Positions 7,113 through 10,821 of a stretch of DNA of 10,821 nucleotides are shown here, piece after piece (positions within the stretch are counted from its first letter, which is position 1; the number at the start of each line of letters is the position of its first letter). The position numbers and the translations under genes were made by a program. The notes beneath the pieces are model-generated. The model searched no databases. It was not told the DNA's origin and was given only the letters and a program-made list of their open reading frames with translations. The DNA is from Gaiellasilicea sp035553355 (lineage in GTDB: Bacteria; Actinomycetota; Thermoleophilia; Gaiellales; Gaiellaceae): contig DATMJW010000125.1 of assembly GCA_035553355.1 (NCBI GenBank), positions 1 to 10,821 on the forward strand, written 5' to 3'.

Positions 7113-8081
7113 ATGGCAGAGATGCGCGACCTCCCGCTCGATCTGCAGGCGTCGGAGCCCGCTGTCGCGCTCTCGCTGAGCCGCGCCGGCGTGACCGGCG
7201 TCCGCAAGGCGATCCGCGTCTCGTACGAGGGCCACACGACCGTGATGGCGGCCGATATCGAGTGCACCGTCGACCTCGCGCGCGGCCAGAAGGGCGTCCA
7301 CATGTCGCGCTTCCCGGAGGTCTTCGAGGAGGCGATCGAGGAGGTCGTCGGCTCGGAGGCGCTGCTCGTCGAGGCGCTCGCGGAGCACATCGCCCGCCAC
7401 ATCGTCGAGCGGCAGCGCGCTCTGCGCGCCGAGGTGCGGGTGACGGCGGAGTGGCCGCTACGGCGGACGACGCCCGTGAGCGGGCTCGCGACGCAGGAGA
7501 TGGTCTCGCTCGTCGGGATCGCCGCGGCGTCGAGCGCCGAGGTGCGGCGCGTCGTGGGAGTCGAGGCGACCGGGATCAACGCATGCCCCTGCGCGCAGGG
7601 GCTCGTGCGCGGGCGGGCGGCCGACCGGCTCGCCGAGGCGGGCTTCGGCGACGTCGACGTCGAGCGGATCCTGGAGCTCGTCCCGCTCGCGACCCACAAC
7701 CAGCGCGGCCGCGGAACGCTGTACGTGGGGACGGCGGAGCAGCTCGACGCGAACGACCTCGTCCGCATCGTGCAGGCGTCGATGAGCGCGCCGATCTACG
7801 AGCTGCTGAAGCGGCCCGACGAGCTCTTCGTCGTGGAGCACGCGCACCTCCAGCCGCGCTTCGTCGAGGACTCGGTGCGGCTCGCGCTCAAGGGGGCGCT
7901 CGACGAGCTGCCGCAGCTCGCGGAAGCGGACTTCCTGCTCGCGCGCCAGGTGAACTTCGAGACGATCCACGTCCACGACGTGCTCGCGGAACGGTCGGGG
8001 ACGGTCGGGGAGCTGCGGCGCGAGCTCGGCGGCGACGCGCCGGAGCGGCACACGACGCTCGCCGAGTGGCTGCGCGCGTAG
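7113..8081 (+). CDS. GTP cyclohydrolase, MptA-like subfamily of the FolE2/COG1469 family
   Basis: A 322-residue enzyme of the metal-dependent GTP cyclohydrolase family PF02649, which opens GTP to begin pterin (folate or methanopterin-like) synthesis. Signatures are KGVHMSRFPE (60-69), ACPCAQ (157-162) with the metal-binding cysteine, ATHNQRG (193-199), SMSAPIYELLKR (223-234), VVEHAH (240-245), RFVEDSVR (249-256) and the IHVHD / GELRREL tail. As I recall the families, bacterial FolE2 has CPCS followed within about 10 residues by HNQR. Here about 32 residues separate them and the motif is CPCAQ, as in archaeal MptA, which makes 7,8-dihydroneopterin 2',3'-cyclic phosphate rather than the triphosphate. 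Family membership is secure; the product is not. No other pterin gene lies in the window. The start ATG is probably leaderless. Confidence 0.9.
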   Translation: MAEMRDLPLDLQASEPAVALSLSRAGVTGVRKAIRVSYEGHTTVMAADIECTVDLARGQKGVHMSRFPEVFEEAIEEVVGSEALLVEALAEHIARHIVERQRALRAEVRVTAEWPLRRTTPVSGLATQEMVSLVGIAAASSAEVRRVVGVEATGINACPCAQGLVRGRAADRLAEAGFGDVDVERILELVPLATHNQRGRGTLYVGTAEQLDANDLVRIVQASMSAPIYELLKRPDELFVVEHAHLQPRFVEDSVRLALKGALDELPQLAEADFLLARQVNFETIHVHDVLAERSGTVGELRRELGGDAPERHTTLAEWLRA

Positions 8082-8088
8082 CGCGGGC

Positions 8089-8400
8089 TTACGGTGCCGG
8101 CGGGTGGCCATGCGGCCGCTCGGAGAACGGGAAGAGTGCCTCCGCTATCGCGCCAGCGGCATAGAGACAGACGACGAAAACCCACAGCTCGACGAGCGCC
8201 AGAACGGCGACGACGCCGTAGGCAACGAGACGGCGGCGGCCGCCCACGCGGCGTGCGACCCGTAGGGCGCGCCAGAACACGTACGCGAGCACGACGCCGA
8301 CCGGGAGCAGGAGGGCTGCCGCGACCGCACTCCGTCCACCGCCGACCACTCCGGCGCCAGCGACGACGAGCACGAGTGTCGCGACGGCGACGACCCGCAT
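8089..8400 (-). CDS. Small three-helix membrane protein, unknown function
   Basis: A 103-residue, very hydrophobic protein that I do not recognise. Three membrane spans are visible, near residues 3-20, 25-44 and 58-87. A basic loop (RALRVARRVGGRRR, 44-57) between spans 2 and 3 probably faces the cytoplasm, and a His/Pro-rich tail (ERPHGHPPAP) ends the chain. ATG 8400 follows the protease stop by 11 nt; a weak AGGG overlaps that stop. The same frame stays open upstream through the protease gene, but that part is an antiphase shadow without a plausible protein. The spacing suggests co-transcription with the secreted protease-like gene. It converges on the cyclohydrolase gene with 7 bp between stops. 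Confidence 0.62.
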   Translation of the reverse strand: MRVVAVATLVLVVAGAGVVGGGRSAVAAALLLPVGVVLAYVFWRALRVARRVGGRRRLVAYGVVAVLALVELWVFVVCLYAAGAIAEALFPFSERPHGHPPAP

Positions 8401-8411
8401 CTGCCAGTGCC

Positions 8412-9680
8412 CTAGCCGCGCCGCACGAACGTGGCGCGCACCGCGGTCGCCTTCGTCATCGGCACCGCGCACGTCGCCGTCGACCCGTGGCACGCACCGC
8501 TCCACCCGCGGAGACGCCAGCCCTTCGCCGGCGTCGCCCGCAGCGTGACGGGGCGGTGCGACAGGACCTCGCGCGCGCACGAGCGGCTGCACGAGACGCC
8601 GGCGCCGGCGACGCTGCCGCGACCCGCGACCGAGACCGCGAGCCGGAAGCGTGCAGGCGCGAAGACCGCCGTCACCGCCGTCGCCTCGTCGAGCACGAGG
8701 TCGCACCGCGGCGCAGACCCGCTGCACGCTCCGCGCCACTCGAGGAACCGCCGGCCGACGGCGGGCCGCGCCGTCAGCACGACCTCCGACGACGGGTTCC
8801 AGTCGCTCTGGCACGTCGCGGTGCAGGCGACGCCCGGCACGTCGCTTCTGACGAGACCGCCGCCCTGCGCGGCGACCGTGAGCGCGACGCGGCGGTCCAG
8901 CCGGCGCAGCCACGGGGAGTCCTGCACGTCGAACCACGGGTGCGAGTGGCCGTAGTAGTCGTTCCTGTTCAGGTCGAGGACGAACGACGACAGCGCGAGC
9001 GGCTGCGCGTAGGGGTAGAGGATGTCGCCCGTCGAGTCGCACACGTGCGCCGCGTTGTCGGGACACGCGTTCGGCGCGGCCGACCCGCGCAGCGCGCCGA
9101 GCGCGTGCAGGAGCTCGTGCGCGACGACCGGCGCCCGCGTGACCTCTGTGCACGACTGGAGGTAGAGGATCGCGAGCCCCGTGCCGCCGGGTGAGCCGCC
9201 GCCCTCGCCGCAGAGGTTCCGCTCGGCCGTGGGGCCGTCGTAGTAGAGGAGGTACTTCGTGTGCCGGGTGTCGACGCGGAGATCGGAGAAGAGCTCGTCG
9301 CGGATACGCGGGAACCGCCCCTCCGACGGTGCGAGCGTCGCGCTCGGAGCGGCGAGGCGGAGGAAGCCGAGATCCGCCTGTGCGCCGCAGGGGAACCGCG
9401 CGAGGTCGAGGTTGAGCGTGCGAGACGGGTCGTTCGCGCGCCACCACGCGTCGATCTCCTCGAGCTCGGCCCAGATCGCCGCCGCCGCATCGGCGCCACG
9501 GTCCGGCCCGTCCGCGGGGACGACATAGACGACACGCACCTGCGGCCCCGCCACCACCGCGGCGCGATCCTGGGCGGCGAGCGTGCCGCACCATGCTGCA
9601 GCCTGTGCCGCCGCAGGCGCACACAGTGAGACGGCCGCGGCCGCGCCGGCGACCGCGAGCCGGACGAGACGCCCGCGCAC
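8412..9680 (-). CDS. Secreted HExxH metalloprotease-like protein with two InlB-like repeats
   Basis: A 422-residue exported protein. Residues 1-29 form a signal peptide: RGRLVRL, a hydrophobic core, and an AAAQAAA-type cleavage region. The putative protease domain (about 30-260) holds the zinc motif VVAHELLHALGAL with HELLH at 188-192. The third metzincin ligand position is Arg198, not His. Conserved-looking candidates follow in NAAHVCDSTGDILYPY (His212, Asp215), where LYP may stand for the Met-turn. Several cysteines fit disulphides in an extracytoplasmic protein. The C-terminal 160 residues hold two repeats of the divergent InlB B-repeat type (about 264-340 and 345-418), each with paired cysteines and an EWRGAC or GWSGAC core and a TAVFA or RATFV strand. 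Activity is inferred only from HExxH. The GTG start is supported by the signal peptide beginning there. Confidence 0.75.
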   Translation of the reverse strand: MRGRLVRLAVAGAAAAVSLCAPAAAQAAAWCGTLAAQDRAAVVAGPQVRVVYVVPADGPDRGADAAAAIWAELEEIDAWWRANDPSRTLNLDLARFPCGAQADLGFLRLAAPSATLAPSEGRFPRIRDELFSDLRVDTRHTKYLLYYDGPTAERNLCGEGGGSPGGTGLAILYLQSCTEVTRAPVVAHELLHALGALRGSAAPNACPDNAAHVCDSTGDILYPYAQPLALSSFVLDLNRNDYYGHSHPWFDVQDSPWLRRLDRRVALTVAAQGGGLVRSDVPGVACTATCQSDWNPSSEVVLTARPAVGRRFLEWRGACSGSAPRCDLVLDEATAVTAVFAPARFRLAVSVAGRGSVAGAGVSCSRSCAREVLSHRPVTLRATPAKGWRLRGWSGACHGSTATCAVPMTKATAVRATFVRRG

Positions 9681-9686
9681 GCGTCC

Positions 9687-9715
9687 AGGGTGCCAGCACC
9701 TCGGACGACCCGCAA
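9687..9715 (-). promoter_or_regulatory. Weak promoter candidate for the secreted protease-like gene
   Basis: On the minus strand TTGCGG (9715-9710), a 17-bp spacer and CACCCT (9692-9687) lie 6 nt before the GTG start. The spacing is ideal, but the -10 match is poor. It would again give a nearly leaderless mRNA. Confidence 0.25.
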
Positions 9716-9742
9716 CCGCCCGGTCGGCCGCGTCCCGGATCA

Positions 9743-9759
9743 CGCCGGCGGTGCCGGCG
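9743..9759 (-). terminator. GC hairpin downstream of plsY
   Basis: CGCCGGC (9743-9749) and GCCGGCG (9753-9759) form a perfect 7-bp all-GC stem with a 3-nt loop. It lies 30 nt after the plsY stop and ahead of the protease promoter candidate. It has no T-tract on the minus strand, so intrinsic termination is uncertain. In DNA of this GC content such palindromes also occur by chance. Confidence 0.25.
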
Positions 9760-9789
9760 ACCGGTTCGGCCGCGAGCGTCGACGTCGCG

Positions 9790-10395
9790 TTAGCCCGCGC
9801 GGGTGCGGGCGCCGAGCCGGAACCGTCGCTCGGTACCGGCGCGCAGCCGCGCGATGTTCGCGCGGTGCAGCACGACGACGGCCGTCCCGGAGACCGCGGC
9901 GAACGCGACGACGGGCCACGGCGCCCCGAGTCCGAGCGCGACGAACGGGAGCAACACGCCCGACCCGATCGAGGCAACCGAGGCGTAGCGCGTGGCGGCG
10001 AAGAGCAGGATCCAGAGCGCGACCCCGAGCGCGCCGAACGCGGGCGCGACGCCGAGGAAGGCCCCGCCGCCCGTCGCGACCATCTTGCCGCCACGGCTGA
10101 AGCGGAGGAAGAGCGGTCGCCAGTGGCCGAGCATCGCCGCGCCGCCGGCGAGGACGCCGACGAGCTCGCCGGCGGCTTGCGTCGCCACGAACGCCGGCAC
10201 GAACCCCTTTCCCACGTCGAGCACGACGATCGGGAGGCCGTACGCCTTCCCGTACGTGCGCCAGACGTTCGTCGCGCCGATGTTCCCGCTCCCGACGGTG
10301 CGGATATCGACGCCCTTCGTCGCCCGGACGAGCCAGTAGCCGAACGGCATCGACCCGAGCAGATAGCCCCCCAGCACGAGGGCGGCTTCCTTCAC
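9790..10395 (-). CDS. plsY: Acyl-phosphate:glycerol-3-phosphate acyltransferase PlsY
   Basis: A 201-residue integral membrane enzyme that transfers the acyl group of acyl-phosphate to glycerol-3-phosphate, the first step of phospholipid synthesis (partner PlsX, not in the window). All three PlsY loop motifs are present: GSGNIGATNVWR (35-46), GHWRPLFLRF followed by GGKMVAT (90-108), and HRANIARLRAGTERRF (177-192). Membrane spans alternate with these loops, and the length is typical. It starts at GTG 10395, only 4 bp after the superoxide dismutase stop, so the two are probably co-transcribed. No strong Shine-Dalgarno precedes it, and translation is likely coupled. The basic tail ends in GARTRAG. 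Confidence 0.93.
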   Translation of the reverse strand: MKEAALVLGGYLLGSMPFGYWLVRATKGVDIRTVGSGNIGATNVWRTYGKAYGLPIVVLDVGKGFVPAFVATQAAGELVGVLAGGAAMLGHWRPLFLRFSRGGKMVATGGGAFLGVAPAFGALGVALWILLFAATRYASVASIGSGVLLPFVALGLGAPWPVVAFAAVSGTAVVVLHRANIARLRAGTERRFRLGARTRAG

Positions 10396-10399
10396 GGCG

Positions 10400-10821
10400 C
10401 TACTTGAGCGGAATCTGGTACTTCGAGATCCAGTCGTTCACGACCGTCCAATCGAGGTTGTCGAAGAACTTCTCGATGTAGCCCGCGCGGTCGGTCTGGA
10501 AGTCGAGGAAGTACGCGTGCTCGTAGACGTCGAGCGCGACGAGCGGCGTCGCGTTCCAGATCGGGTACGTGTTCTGCGTGTCGCCCACGTAGTTGAAGAG
10601 GCGGCCCTCGTCCCAGTCGTAGGCGGTCCACGCCCACCCGCGGCCGGCCATCCCCGTCGCCTTGAGATCTGCGCGCCATCCGTCGAACGAGCCGAAGTCG
10701 CGCTTGATCAGGTCGGCCATCGCCCCCGTCGCGGGGCCACCGTCACCGCCCAGGTGCTCGAAGTACACCTCGTGGTTCTTGATCCCGCCGAGCGCGAACG
10801 AGAGCTCGACCTTCAGGCCAC
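10400..10821 (-). CDS. sod: Fe/Mn superoxide dismutase (partial, N-terminus off window)
   Basis: This cytoplasmic enzyme dismutates superoxide to oxygen and hydrogen peroxide. The last 139 residues are present; the N-terminal metal-ligand histidine lies beyond the right edge. Visible ligands are the His of KNHEVYF (position 16 of the visible part) and the Asp and His of the signature DVYEHAYF (97 and 101). GRGWAWTAYDW and the GYIEKFFDNLDW tail are also typical. TQNTYP aligns with the segment where Mn enzymes carry their active-site glutamine (NQDSP in E. coli SodA), so Mn or mixed metal use is more likely than pure Fe; this is a weak inference. A GTG inside NHEVYF is not the start, because the frame continues with conserved sequence to the window edge. 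Confidence 0.93.
   Translation of the reverse strand, partial: GLKVELSFALGGIKNHEVYFEHLGGDGGPATGAMADLIKRDFGSFDGWRADLKATGMAGRGWAWTAYDWDEGRLFNYVGDTQNTYPIWNATPLVALDVYEHAYFLDFQTDRAGYIEKFFDNLDWTVVNDWISKYQIPLK

Noticed and set aside
7991..8010. Perfect tandem 10-bp repeat ACGGTCGGGG
   Set aside because: It lies inside the cyclohydrolase gene, where the encoded SGTVGEL segment is conserved in the family. A 10-bp unit also shifts frame, so it is a coincidence of codon use.
8401..9699. Upstream extension of the small membrane protein frame to 536 residues
   Set aside because: It is a shifted-frame shadow of the secreted protease gene; only the part after ATG 8400 has a membrane-protein pattern.
9681..10094. 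A longer start for the secreted protein (frame open to 10094)
   Set aside because: The extension is antisense-like Ser/Arg-rich sequence overlapping plsY. A proper signal peptide begins at GTG 9680.

Overview
The window is very GC-rich, gene-dense bacterial chromosome with almost every third codon position G or C. The protein families suggest an actinomycetote, most plausibly of the Thermoleophilia (Gaiella/Solirubrobacter-like) lineage. They include a primary sigma factor with a short N-terminal region 1.1, a rhizobial-type asparaginase, an archaeal-type MptA-like GTP cyclohydrolase, and secreted proteins with InlB-like repeats. The lineage is inferred from family resemblance, not from a marker I could compare.

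Left part (1-1912). The minus strand carries the 5' end of the primary sigma factor gene, cut by the window edge. Upstream of it lies an L-asparaginase II gene. A 78-bp divergent promoter region (1286-1363) separates asparaginase from a plus-strand ArsR-like winged-helix regulator. Both divergent genes have a -10-like hexamer exactly 8 nt before the start codon and no usable Shine-Dalgarno sequence, as expected for leaderless mRNAs. A direct repeat overlaps the regulator's promoter and may be its operator.

Centre (1364-6555). A tight plus-strand operon holds the regulator, two tandem paralogous MFS exporters, an Fpg/Nei-type DNA glycosylase and a third, unrelated MFS transporter. Adjacent genes overlap by 8 nt, abut directly, or lie 21 bp apart. 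The two paralogous transporters sit in the same reading frame, separated by one TAG codon. The likely theme is regulated efflux with a co-transcribed repair enzyme; the substrate is unknown.

Right part (6530-10821). A small minus-strand histidine-kinase-like gene has a good phospho-acceptor H-box but a wrecked ATPase domain; it overlaps the operon's 3' end. Diverging from it is an MptA/FolE2-family GTP cyclohydrolase (pterin/folate entry). The rest is on the minus strand. In transcription order it runs: Fe/Mn superoxide dismutase (N-terminus off the window), plsY (phospholipid synthesis, 4 bp from sod), a secreted HExxH protein with two C-terminal InlB-like repeats, and a small three-helix membrane protein.

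I see no tRNA, rRNA, CRISPR array, insertion sequence or phage gene. No intergenic stretch exceeds about 160 bp. Nothing here clearly amounts to a new defence or mobile system. The best candidates for new biology are the pseudo-histidine kinase, the one-stop tandem transporter pair, the MptA-type enzyme in a bacterium, and the protease family with its unusual third ligand.
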